Assembly (NCBI GenBank): GCA_949373095.1
Contig: CASIBY010000005.1
Coordinates: 46,955 to 110,954 of the forward strand
DNA from: Candidatus Poseidoniaceae archaeon
GTDB lineage: Archaea > Thermoplasmatota > Poseidoniia > Poseidoniales > Poseidoniaceae
Direction of reading: 5' to 3'
DNA length: 64,000 nucleotides
The notes under the pieces were generated by a model that made no database searches, was not told the DNA's origin, and saw only the letters and a list, made by a program, of their open reading frames with translations. A program made the position numbers and the translations under genes. Below, one piece after another: positions 36,407 through 45,182 of the stretch (positions within the stretch are counted from its first letter, which is position 1; each line of letters starts with the position of its first letter).

Positions 36407-39214
36407 TCAAGCTTCAGCAGTTTCGCCAACAATGGACTCAACTGCTTGTGCCTTCTTTTCGTTGACTTGTCGGGCAAGGAATGAAACGACGTCTAGGATT
36501 TCAATGTCTTCGTAGGCTTCGTCACCTTCAAACTTGAGACACTCAAAGTGAGAGACACACTTGGGGCATGAGGTCAGCATGGTTTCAGCGCCTGTTGCAC
36601 GAACTTCTTCCATACGAGATACACGTAGGGAACGAGCATCTTCATTGCAGGACATCATGCTGGATACGCCGCAACACATTGCGTCTTCTCCGTGGTGTTC
36701 CATCTCAACAATCTCAACACCTTCGACCGCATTGATGAGTTCACGAGGTTCATCGTAGATTCCCATTTGGCGGCCAAGGCGACATGGATCGTGATATGTC
36801 ACAGTGGTTTCTTCGGACTTCAAATTCATATCAAAGCCTTGTTCAATGAGGAATTCAGTGGTATGCATCACTTTGACATCTTCCAACTCGTAGTCGCGAG
36901 CAAACGTTCTGAAACATTCTGCACAGGATGAGACGAGTGTATCAATACCAGATTCGTGAATCTTGCGTTGGTTGTATGCCTTGAGTTTCTCAAAGACTTC
37001 ATCAAGCCCTTGCCACTTTTGGTCGTGACCACAGCACTTGAGGAAGTCACGGCCCAAGTAGGAAACATCGGTTCCCATCTCCTCAAAGAGGGTGAAGGCT
37101 GCAGTGGTTGAGTCCCCTAAATTCATGGTGCCTTCGTTAACATGCGAGAACACCATTTCTTGGTCAAGATAATCAACACAACCAGGGTAGTACCCAATGT
37201 TGGACGTAATAGGGTAGTCCTCAGTTGCAATGAACTCTACATCTGCTTCTTCATCAGCTTCTGCGGAGAGAACTGCCTGGAGTACTGTGTGCGGTATCTC
37301 CGCTTGTGGCCCACCAACGATGAGACTACGGCGAATGTCTACGTATGAGTCGTAGTCAACGAGTTGTGGGCAAGCATTGGTACATGCTGAACAGGTAAGA
37401 CAGGAATACATCGGTACACCGTCGTCTTCGTTGTTCCACGTGTTGTAGATAATGTTCAATTTATCTCCACCGTTAAACAAACGAACTGGACAAGCGTCAT
37501 CACAAAGGTCACAGCCGTAACACTTGTTCATCTCGAACTCATAGCCACGAGCCATGTATCGTAGCAAGACGAAGACAAGGGCTCCAAAGGTAATACAAGG
37601 AATGAACATTGCATAGGTTAGTTTAGCGTCCAAAGACTTGGGGTTGGTGTGATAGGTTGGGTTATCGATTGATGAAAACGCTGAACCACCTAGAGCCATT
37701 TCTTCAGCACTGGATAGATTCACGGTATGACCTGCTAGTCCAGCAGGAGCGTTTTCGTCCCAAACAAGAAGCGGTTGGAAGGATTTCATGGTGAAACTGG
37801 TTTCGGTAGTGATGCTATCGTTAAGAGCGAGGGCTCCACTAACAGCGACGTCGTATGTGTAAGAGTATGTTCCAACAGTCAATTCGGTAGTCGCCCCTTC
37901 ACAATTCGAGAAAGATACAACTTCTGAGCCAGCGGCGTTGGTCACTACAAGAGTGGTAGTCACCATACTTTGAGTAGCAATATCGTTGATTTTCCTCTCG
38001 CTAGATCGGAACTCACAGGAGAAATCCGAGGTTAGAGATTTAAACTCCTCAGGATGGCCCTTTGGGAAATAGTTTGTGTCTTCAGTAACATCAAATGTAC
38101 CGTTGACGCTCCAGCCTTCGCCTCCGTTGAAGGTCTGAGAACCAGAAGCAGCATTGATACCGTTAGCGGCATCTTGATGGCCGTTTGCATCGGCGAAGTC
38201 TGTAATGATGTATCTCGCTGGCTGATAGATGTTCCAGTTCAAGAAAGCCGTCGTTGGAACGACTCCTGATTCAGACCAACCTCGGTCGTCTGTGAATTCG
38301 TTGGTCTCGTGGACATGAACGTCAACGGGTTGTGTACGCATATCTTCGAGTTCTCCGTAATCTTTGATAGTCAACAGGCCCTTTGCGTCCCAAAAACCAT
38401 CATCATATGTGTCAAAGGTAGCAACTGTTGCTGCAGTAGAGATAAGTAGAGCACCGACCAAAAGTTGACGGCTCTTTGCGACGTTAAAGCTCGTACCCCA
38501 TGCACGGACAAGGAGTCCCCGTCCTACAAAGTAGATTACGATCCACATCAAAACCCCAGTCATCACCCATGGAATTGAATTGAATACTTCTGCAATCCAA
38601 GGTTCCCGATAACCACACAACAAATCTCCATGTGAATCAAGTTTACAGAAATCCGACCTATTCTTCCCGTAAAGTTCCAAGAAGATGTTAATCGAAAACA
38701 CAGAGATGAACCAAATGTGAGCGAGATAAACTGCACCTGCTGCAGCAAACCATGGGTCTTCAACGGGTCGCTTTTCACGGCCACCTAGGAAAGGAGGTAG
38801 AGCGAGGATACCGACTGGAATTCCAGTAAGTGCAGCGCCCCACCAAGCAGCGTTCCAAGGGAACATGGGTTGGCCAACGATTTCGCCTATGAAACCGGTT
38901 GGAACAACGAATTGAGGCAAATATTCTCCCCATCGCAGGTACCCATATGAGAACAATACATACCAATCAGGGAACACGAATCCTGCTTGCGCATAGGGGT
39001 CTGCTGCACCGTGAAGTGGCGGTGGAATCAGCCACGCATAGAACAGGAGAATCGCAAGCATTGATGCGAAAATGATGCTATCACGCAACACTTCGTGGGG
39101 CCAGAATCCATGCCCCGTTCGTGTACGCTTACGCTTCTCTTCAGCTTCCAGAAGGTGTTGCTTTTCCTCCATATACATGGAGGCAACTCTGCCAAAATTA
39201 TCGATTAATCCCAT
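36407..39214 (-). CDS. Cytochrome b C-terminal domain fused to HdrD/GlpC-like iron-sulfur (CCG) module
   Basis: About 935 residues from ATG 39214, with GGAGTGA upstream. The N-terminus has PPLHGAADPYAQ and FPDWYVLFSYGYLR, the quinone-site region of cytochrome b C-terminal half/subunit IV, and four to five helices to residue 265. A beta-rich extracytoplasmic domain (about 270-510) and one helix follow. The cytoplasmic part has two [4Fe-4S] motifs, CYGCDLCDDACP and CLTCSACTNACP, and two CCG domains (GCVDYL...KCCGHDQ...CAECF and DPCRLGR...MCCGVSS...CPKC) as in HdrD, GlpC and LutA. It sits in one operon with the Rieske protein and the N-terminal half of cytochrome b. By inference, it couples membrane quinol chemistry to a cytosolic donor or disulfide. 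Confidence 0.85.
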   Translation of the reverse strand: MGLIDNFGRVASMYMEEKQHLLEAEEKRKRTRTGHGFWPHEVLRDSIIFASMLAILLFYAWLIPPPLHGAADPYAQAGFVFPDWYVLFSYGYLRWGEYLPQFVVPTGFIGEIVGQPMFPWNAAWWGAALTGIPVGILALPPFLGGREKRPVEDPWFAAAGAVYLAHIWFISVFSINIFLELYGKNRSDFCKLDSHGDLLCGYREPWIAEVFNSIPWVMTGVLMWIVIYFVGRGLLVRAWGTSFNVAKSRQLLVGALLISTAATVATFDTYDDGFWDAKGLLTIKDYGELEDMRTQPVDVHVHETNEFTDDRGWSESGVVPTTAFLNWNIYQPARYIITDFADANGHQDAANGINAASGSQTFNGGEGWSVNGTFDVTEDTNYFPKGHPEEFKSLTSDFSCEFRSSERKINDIATQSMVTTTLVVTNAAGSEVVSFSNCEGATTELTVGTYSYTYDVAVSGALALNDSITTETSFTMKSFQPLLVWDENAPAGLAGHTVNLSSAEEMALGGSAFSSIDNPTYHTNPKSLDAKLTYAMFIPCITFGALVFVLLRYMARGYEFEMNKCYGCDLCDDACPVRLFNGGDKLNIIYNTWNNEDDGVPMYSCLTCSACTNACPQLVDYDSYVDIRRSLIVGGPQAEIPHTVLQAVLSAEADEEADVEFIATEDYPITSNIGYYPGCVDYLDQEMVFSHVNEGTMNLGDSTTAAFTLFEEMGTDVSYLGRDFLKCCGHDQKWQGLDEVFEKLKAYNQRKIHESGIDTLVSSCAECFRTFARDYELEDVKVMHTTEFLIEQGFDMNLKSEETTVTYHDPCRLGRQMGIYDEPRELINAVEGVEIVEMEHHGEDAMCCGVSSMMSCNEDARSLRVSRMEEVRATGAETMLTSCPKCVSHFECLKFEGDEAYEDIEILDVVSFLARQVNEKKAQAVESIVGETAEA

Positions 39215-39229
39215 ATTTCTCACTCCGTA

Positions 39230-40100
39230 TCAATGCGGCTCCGCAATGCCTTGTACCCAGACAATAAACAAATGTATGATGATGAGCGTTGTAACGATGA
39301 CAGGTAGAGATGAACACGTGGATGAAATACATGCGTGTAACCGTCAGAGGAGTCAATTCAGAGCCAGAGAACAGCAAGGTTGCGACGTACTTTCCGACCA
39401 GCGGACTCGAGTTCGCCAAGTTGATTCCAATAATTGCGGCACCGTATGCGAGGCTGTCCCACGGCAAGAGGTATCCAGAGTATCCGAATACGATGGTAAG
39501 AGCCATCAAGGCAACCCCGATGAGCCAGTTAAGCTCACGTGGGTTACGGTATGCGCCTGTGAAGTAAACACGGCACATGTGCAAAAAGACGCTTGCAACC
39601 ATGAAGTGAGTCGTCCAGTGGTGAACGGCTCGTAGAATGTATCCAAAGGGAAGTTGTGTCATGATGTATTCCATACTCGCATATGCAGGGGATGGATCTC
39701 CTTCTCCACCAGGGACGTAGTAAATCCCCAGGACGGTTCCGGTGATGACGAGGATAATGAATGAAAGGAAGGAAATTCCTCCAAGGCAGTAGAGGGGGTA
39801 CCAGTACCAAATGATGCGCAGTTTGTACTTTTCAGCGTGAGTAAGCGGCATCTGGCGGTGCATGTTGTAGTATGCGCCTTTGGACATGTTCCAGTAGTCT
39901 TGAAGACGGAATCGGGTATCAAGCCACGAAAAGACCCACAAAAACGACCGTTCAGCAACACCCATCTTACCGGTTGATTCTACAGCACGTAGAATGTCAC
40001 GGCGGGGCATGTCTTGGTTTTCTTTGCGTAGTGTGAACGCGACAAGAACCACCAAGAAGGCGATAAAGAACCAAAGAATCCAGAACATTGTAGTCATCAT
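39230..40100 (-). CDS. Cytochrome b, N-terminal (b6-like) subunit, single frameshift near 39308
   Basis: A four-helix diheme cytochrome b of the quinol-oxidising complex. Helices include GGISFLSFIILVITGTVLGIY and LNWLIGVALMALTIVFGYSGY. The His ligands occur in AVHHWTTHFMVASVFLHMC and in the last helix. The frame as read ends with unlikely HCGAALIRSEKYG, but removing one base in TCTCTACC near 39308 yields FILPVIVTTLIIIHLFIVWVQ, restoring the final heme ligand and giving a stop at 39230. ATG 40100 follows GAGGTGAT. The C-terminal half is in the separate fused gene. Confidence 0.9.
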
Positions 40101-40106
40101 ATCACC

Positions 40107-40952
40107 TCAGTCACAATATGTGTACCAATCCACATAGTCAGTAAGACCTTCAAGAACATCGCCATTCAACTGAATGGGAATAATGGGGAGGCCCACCGGC
40201 GCTGGTCCGCCTGAGCGACGGATTCCAGCGTAGTTGAATGTTGCACCGTTGGAGCGGTTGCGGTTTGTGTTCATTTCAAGAACGGTCGGGTCAAAACGAG
40301 AGGAGTGGCAGATGCAGAATAGTTTGGTTCCGCCATCATCTCCACCGCCGGGAGTCCATGAGTCCTCAGTGTAGGAGTTCGAAACGAGTTGCCAACCAGG
40401 GATGCAACACAAGTGAGTACAACGACCAAACACCATGACAAGGTCTTCGCTCGGCATCAAACGGGGGTCGGCTTCGGCCAGGTCATCAAAGTGACCGACA
40501 AATTTTCCAGTTTCATCGATACCTTCGGTGAATTGGAAGCGAGCTTTTCCGTTAGATTCTGGCGTCCCAGCATACTTTGAGTGTTCAACGTACATGACAA
40601 CGACAGGAACTCCGTTCCAAACGCCAGATGCACCGGCTGTTTTTGTTGAGGAAGCGGCTGCCTCATCCACAAAGGAACTCTTGGTCATAGTTTGGAGGTG
40701 TTGGGCACCGTACCAAGCAGAGTCTTCACGACCCTTGGCCCAGAACTTAACGGCCAAATCCCCACCGCCACTGCCACCAGGAGGGAGTAAAATGGCTGCA
40801 AAGCCGAGCACGCCTAACGATGCAGTGAGGACACCTGCTGCGGTATTGAATCCGTAGCGTAGGAATTGACGGCGATTAATGGTTGTAGCAGCATCCACAA
40901 GACCTGCTTCACCGTCGCTTGGTGCTGGTTTGAGTTCGTATTCACGCGCCAT
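40107..40952 (-). CDS. Rieske [2Fe-2S] protein
   Basis: A 281-residue protein. The N-terminus carries NRRQFLRYGFNTAAGVL, a twin-arginine-like motif ahead of a hydrophobic helix, so it is probably exported folded and anchored. The cluster ligands are in RCTHLCCIPGWQ and FCICHSSRFDP, each giving a Cys and a His. It transfers electrons from quinol to a downstream carrier. It lies seven bases upstream of the small membrane subunit gene and ahead of the cytochrome b gene in the operon. Confidence 0.94.
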   Translation of the reverse strand: MAREYELKPAPSDGEAGLVDAATTINRRQFLRYGFNTAAGVLTASLGVLGFAAILLPPGGSGGGDLAVKFWAKGREDSAWYGAQHLQTMTKSSFVDEAAASSTKTAGASGVWNGVPVVVMYVEHSKYAGTPESNGKARFQFTEGIDETGKFVGHFDDLAEADPRLMPSEDLVMVFGRCTHLCCIPGWQLVSNSYTEDSWTPGGGDDGGTKLFCICHSSRFDPTVLEMNTNRNRSNGATFNYAGIRRSGGPAPVGLPIIPIQLNGDVLEGLTDYVDWYTYCD

Positions 40953-40958
40953 GTTTCA

Positions 40959-41405
40959 TCACCACTTGTACTCCCGCCAGTCTTTCATGTGCTCAGGAAC
41001 GAACTTGTTCTGAGAATGTTTCACGATGATTGTATCAGGCAAAACGAATTTGAGATAGATTACACCGACCATGATGAGTGTGGTGAAGGTCATGGCGAGG
41101 TGAAATGAAAGTTGTTGTTGATCCCAACCTTTTGCGAGACCGTAAATCATAGAGAAACTCCAGTAGCAAATCCAAAACAGACCCCATCCAAGGAAGAACA
41201 TGGTGAGATAAGAACCGCCGGATGGTGCAAGGGATGCACTGACGATAGTCCCCGACTCAGCCAAATTGAAGACTCCGTGGTCAATAGCAGAGGTCATTTG
41301 GTCTTCAGTTAGGCTCACGTCTTCCAATGCAGTTCGTGCATCTTCTACAGAAACAGAGCCGTCTGCGACTCCACGCAACAAATTTGTGATTATATCATCC
41401 ATCAC
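40959..41405 (-). CDS. Small membrane subunit associated with the cytochrome b complex
   Basis: A 148-residue protein with no named family. About 60 polar residues are followed by two hydrophobic helices, YLTMFFLGWGLFWICYWSF and LAMTFTTLIMVGVIYLKFVL. It overlaps the stop of the upstream gene by four bases (ATGA type) and precedes the Rieske gene by six, so it is in the same operon and probably an accessory subunit. Confidence 0.65.
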   Translation of the reverse strand: MMDDIITNLLRGVADGSVSVEDARTALEDVSLTEDQMTSAIDHGVFNLAESGTIVSASLAPSGGSYLTMFFLGWGLFWICYWSFSMIYGLAKGWDQQQLSFHLAMTFTTLIMVGVIYLKFVLPDTIIVKHSQNKFVPEHMKDWREYKW

Positions 41406-42247
41406 TGGTCACCTCTTCGATTGAGTTTGTAGCGCAACCTGAGTTGATTGCTTCGGCCTTTGTAAGATGTAGAGAAACCATAGCGAAGGAGGAGTCCAGC
41501 GAAGACGATGACACCGATAACAGCACCAAATCCAAGCAATCCTAGCCAGTGGGCGCGAAGTTTGGCTCCCATGTGGTGAAGGTCAACTCCGTGATGGTCG
41601 GGTTCTGGAGGACTGACATTGCCGTCACCAGCAAAGAGCGTTCGTGTACCAAGAGATGTTGATGCGTCGTCGCCTTCGGTGAGGGCGAATTGGAGTTGAT
41701 TCCATCGGTCTTCAACACCGGGCCCTTGGTCTCCGTTAACCGAATTGCCTGAAATCCAGAAGGTCGCAACTCCAGCTTCAGCCTCAGCAGGCGCCACCCA
41801 ATCAAAAGTCCACGAACGGTCGCTGTTTGCAGCCGAGGCCTCGGTATGAGTCAGAGTTTGCTCATCCACCGTACCGTCGATTTCCCAGTTTTGGACACCA
41901 TCCCCAGTCAGCGAACCAAGAGACACTCGCATTGAGAATCCTCCCGTGTAAACGCCAGTAGCTTCCGGTCCACCAATCAGCTGGAGGCGGAGAGTGTAAG
42001 TTTCACCTGCAACCCATCCATAAGGGACGTCATCAAGGATGATTTGAACAGAATTGTCTGCAACTTCGTTGTGGCAAAGACAGCCGGATTTGGCCACGTC
42101 GTCAATTTCAACAGCGCCGCTAGAGCCTTGGTGAGATTGAGGACCACCAATGCCTCCGTGGTAGGAGGAGGCGAGTGCTGGAATGACCAGAAGAAGCCCC
42201 ACCAAGACCAACAGGGAAGTTCGGGACGTTCGTGTAGTTTTGAGCAT
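41402..42247 (-). CDS. Exported choice-of-anchor V/Reeler-like protein with CxCH motif, first gene of the cytochrome operon
   Basis: A 281-residue protein. A signal peptide (LLVLVGLLLVIPALASS) is followed by SGCLCHNEV, then a beta-sandwich of the choice-of-anchor V or Reeler-like type (AGETYTLRLQLIGG, SWTFDWVAPAEA, ATFWISGNSVNGD). A C-terminal helix anchors it and a short basic tail is inside. The CLCH is one residue short of the heme c motif CxxCH, which many members of this domain family carry, so the protein may bind heme, a metal, or nothing. As the first gene in the operon it probably acts near the Rieske protein on the outer face. Confidence 0.7.
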   Translation of the reverse strand: MLKTTRTSRTSLLVLVGLLLVIPALASSYHGGIGGPQSHQGSSGAVEIDDVAKSGCLCHNEVADNSVQIILDDVPYGWVAGETYTLRLQLIGGPEATGVYTGGFSMRVSLGSLTGDGVQNWEIDGTVDEQTLTHTEASAANSDRSWTFDWVAPAEAEAGVATFWISGNSVNGDQGPGVEDRWNQLQFALTEGDDASTSLGTRTLFAGDGNVSPPEPDHHGVDLHHMGAKLRAHWLGLLGFGAVIGVIVFAGLLLRYGFSTSYKGRSNQLRLRYKLNRRGDQ

Positions 42248-42427
42248 AGCCTCACCCTTACATGTTTCCGACTCGTATGGACTCCTTAAACATTGTCAGC
42301 AAAACGCCACAAAAATTGCGGCGCAGTGTAGCGTTTGGTCACGAAAAATGAACAACAGGCCCCCAAGGCTTATTTTCGCAGGTTTGGGCCGGAGGAGGTT
42401 TGATGGAGTGCGACCCGTTGGGAGCAT

Positions 42428-42736
42428 ATGAGGCCAATGGGAGATCACACATTCGAAAATACCTACAACCTCTCTGACAAGCAACTTGAGTTGCTTGATG
42501 AGGCCGAAGAATTGATGATCAAGGGAGCACTTGGAGCAGCTGAAAAAATACTTTTGGGGATGCTCAAAGGAGACGAGAAATGCATCCCAGTCCTCTCAAA
42601 CCTTGGCCACATGTACGGCCGATATCTCTCTGAATTTGAAAATGCCATTACGTATTATGATCGAGTTCTCGCCCTTGAACCTGACAATGCCTGGGCAAGA
42701 GATGCAAGGCGCCGCTACCTGCGTTACGTGGACTAA
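42428..42736 (+). CDS. TPR-repeat protein
   Basis: A 102-residue protein. The latter part, CIPVLSNLGHMYGRYLSEF and ITYYDRVLALEPDNAWARD, forms a tetratricopeptide motif; the earlier helices (LELLDEAEELMIKG, GAAEKILLGMLKG) add a degenerate repeat. It probably mediates protein interactions. It lies 33 bases upstream of the FtsZ-like gene, so the pair may be co-transcribed. ATG 42437 is an alternative start. Confidence 0.7.
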   Translation: MRPMGDHTFENTYNLSDKQLELLDEAEELMIKGALGAAEKILLGMLKGDEKCIPVLSNLGHMYGRYLSEFENAITYYDRVLALEPDNAWARDARRRYLRYVD

Positions 42737-42769
42737 AGTCCAACACCAAGCACACCAAAGTTCAAGGAG

Positions 42770-43705
42770 ATGCTTCGGCCATTGCCGAGCATGGACCCCT
42801 CCAATATCTTGATTGCAGGAGTCGGAGGAATTGGCTGTTCATGGGCTCACCAAGCCTATGAGCGCTGTGGAATGGGAGCCCATCTCGCCCTCATTGACGC
42901 TGACGACAGCAGTTTCAGGACCGGTGAGACCATCCATGTTCTCCGCCTAGGTCACGCCCTTGACGACATGGGTTGTGCCGCTCTACCTCCTTTGGCCGAA
43001 CAGCGGATGAGAGGGCTGAACAAATTGACTCAGCAACTTCTCAAAGAGACTGAGCTGGTGATTCTCCTCACCGGACTTGGTGGAGGAGTAGGAACTGGAG
43101 CAGCTCATGAATTTGCGCGCCAGGCACGACAGTCCGGAGCCATTGTACTAGCCGTGGCTGGCCTTCCATTCGAAGCCCAAGCAACCCGCTTAGAACTCGC
43201 TGAAGATGGTTTTCAACGGCTGGAGCGAATCGCTCACGTCACCGTTCGATTGTCGCTTGAGCGTCTTGCTCGGCAAGCTCGAGAGAAGGGCCAAAGTTGG
43301 CAAATGGGCGCCGAATGGATTGAAGATTTAGTAGATGGTCTTGTTCGAACGCTTATGCGAATGGGACTCATCAATCTGGATTTGATGGACCTCAGGGCGA
43401 TTGTAGACCAAGAGGGAATGGCTACAATGTTGGTTGGAATTGGCCGCCCTGACGACCCGAGGGGCATCTTAGAATCTGCCCTCAAAGCACCCCTTGCGGA
43501 GCTTGATGTCGGCGGAGCGAAAGGATGTTTGATTCAAGTTGAAGGTGGCCTCGGGATGACCATTGGTCAAGTTGATGCAGTAGCAGAATTGTTTACATCG
43601 GCCCTTGACGACGATGCTCAAGTTATTCTTGGAGCACGAGTCAGTGAAGATTTAATCGACACCATCCGTGTGGTGACCTTGCTATCTGGAATTAAACCGG
43701 CCTAA
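42770..43705 (+). CDS. Divergent FtsZ/tubulin-family protein
   Basis: A 311-residue homologue of FtsZ. The nucleotide-binding region is ILIAGVGGIGCSW, LIDADDSSF and LLTGLGGGVGTGAAHEFARQ, where the signature GGGTGTG has Val in place of the Thr. GLINLDLMDLRAIV keeps the catalytic acidic residues of the T7 loop, and AKGCLIQVEGGLGMTIGQV and RVVTLLSGI match the C-terminal domain. The normal GAGGNP loop is missing and the intrinsically disordered tail with the membrane-anchor peptide is absent. It may be a regulatory or non-polymerising paralogue. A start at 42791 is also plausible. Confidence 0.8.
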   Translation: MLRPLPSMDPSNILIAGVGGIGCSWAHQAYERCGMGAHLALIDADDSSFRTGETIHVLRLGHALDDMGCAALPPLAEQRMRGLNKLTQQLLKETELVILLTGLGGGVGTGAAHEFARQARQSGAIVLAVAGLPFEAQATRLELAEDGFQRLERIAHVTVRLSLERLARQAREKGQSWQMGAEWIEDLVDGLVRTLMRMGLINLDLMDLRAIVDQEGMATMLVGIGRPDDPRGILESALKAPLAELDVGGAKGCLIQVEGGLGMTIGQVDAVAELFTSALDDDAQVILGARVSEDLIDTIRVVTLLSGIKPA

Positions 43706-45144
43706 TCATCCATCAACTCGATGATGTCTTCAGAACTCCATTCAACATCGTTACCGATGTCCTTTGCGTTGTTTTCAGCCCACTCCTCACCAACAGCAAT
43801 ACCGTTTGCGTCATTAGAAAGTCCTCCATCATCTGCGTTTTCTAATCCTTTAGCCCCAGTTTGATGTTCTTCTTCATTGCCCGCAGTAGATATCTCTTCC
43901 AAGGGCACTTCACGAACAGTACGCAGAATTCCCACCGTCGAGTCATGGTCAGCCAGAACACTACGCAGGACCTTTCGTTGCATCCACATGAAGGTAAGAA
44001 TCACGACAATATGGCCACTGATCATCACATAACGAATGTCGTCCAATACATTGGTTAGCATAGCGACACTACCTGCGTAAGCGTATCCAAAGGCGAGGCC
44101 GATTGGGAGTGCATTGTGTTCATCCACCAGACGGAATGTCGATTTGTAAGAACGTGAAGTAAGCCCCCATATTGCCATGAAAACAGTTGAAACCATCAAA
44201 AGCAATTCCTCAATCAGCATGATTGGCCCCCCAGATGACATCGCAGTGTGGCGCCAGACGGTCAAGAAGTGCCATGTGATTAGGGCCTGAGTCAGCAAGA
44301 ACCAGCGAGAGGCAAACCGATGAAGAGAACGGTGACGAGATGCCAGAGTACGCAGGTTCCATGTAAGAAATGTTGAGCCAACAAATAATCCTGCAAAGCC
44401 GAGGAAAAACAGCCCGTTCTCAATGGTATCTTGGGCCAATCCATCGCCGTTTCCTTGAAGGAATTCAACACCGCTTAGAATTAACACGGAGAGAACGGTC
44501 AGCAACACAAGGTGAGCACCTACCACGAGATTCATCCCGCCCTCTCTTGGGCCATCATCAGGCAATCGTAAAGCGGCTACTGAAGACAACCAGTGCCCAA
44601 AGCTTCTACCCTGCATAACCGCCCAGAATACAAACAAACTCCCCATCACAAACGGGAGAGATTCGAGTATGCTGTCCCCAAGGCCGTCACCACCCAACAC
44701 CGCGAGGAGCATCAATAAACAGCCCAAGGAAAACGCCAAGGGCAACAAACAGATTCTGAATGAGAAGAAGAATCGCTTGATCTTACCCCCCTCAAGGGAA
44801 TCACTATTTCCAGGAAGGCGGGTCAGTCGGTCAATTCGTTCATATTTCGACAATAAGCCAAGAGTAAGGTAACCTCCGGTGAGCGACAAGAAACCCAACG
44901 CACTGATCCGTTCCGCACCCCTAGTTGACATAAGGTAGAATACGGTTGAAAGGATAAAAATAAGAACTATGTGAGGTAGGGTTTTTACATCTAAAAGAAC
45001 CTTTAGAAGCGCCCGTAATGACGGATCATTTCCCTCCAACTCACTGAGTTTTGTTGAAGTGGACCTACCTTCTTCCTGCACCGCAGGGGAGAGTGCAACC
45101 TCGCCTTCGTCCACATAGGTTGGTGGAGGTTGACCTTTTTTCAT
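43702..45144 (-). CDS. Polytopic membrane protein, unknown function
   Basis: A 480-residue protein with about ten hydrophobic helices (for example IVLIFILSTVFYLM, FLGFAGLFVGSTFLTW). The first 40 residues (PPPTYVDEGEVALSP) are acidic and proline-rich, and the C-terminal 75 residues are acidic and end in EDIIELMDD. It does not show a known transporter signature. The C-terminus overlaps the FtsZ-like gene by four bases on the opposite strand. A role with cell division or membranes is not shown. Confidence 0.6.
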   Translation of the reverse strand: MKKGQPPPTYVDEGEVALSPAVQEEGRSTSTKLSELEGNDPSLRALLKVLLDVKTLPHIVLIFILSTVFYLMSTRGAERISALGFLSLTGGYLTLGLLSKYERIDRLTRLPGNSDSLEGGKIKRFFFSFRICLLPLAFSLGCLLMLLAVLGGDGLGDSILESLPFVMGSLFVFWAVMQGRSFGHWLSSVAALRLPDDGPREGGMNLVVGAHLVLLTVLSVLILSGVEFLQGNGDGLAQDTIENGLFFLGFAGLFVGSTFLTWNLRTLASRHRSLHRFASRWFLLTQALITWHFLTVWRHTAMSSGGPIMLIEELLLMVSTVFMAIWGLTSRSYKSTFRLVDEHNALPIGLAFGYAYAGSVAMLTNVLDDIRYVMISGHIVVILTFMWMQRKVLRSVLADHDSTVGILRTVREVPLEEISTAGNEEEHQTGAKGLENADDGGLSNDANGIAVGEEWAENNAKDIGNDVEWSSEDIIELMDD

Positions 45145-45182
45145 ACTATGGTAAGATTGGACTCAAAGGTCATGAAGCATGA

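Noticed and set aside
39198-39323. C-terminal extension of cytochrome b as read (HCGAALIRSEKYG)
   Set aside because: It results from one extra base; the neighbouring phase restores a standard final helix with the heme His and stops at 39230.
41402-42247. Calling the CxCH protein a cytochrome c
   Set aside because: The heme c motif is CxxCH; here one residue is missing, so heme attachment is not supported without further evidence.
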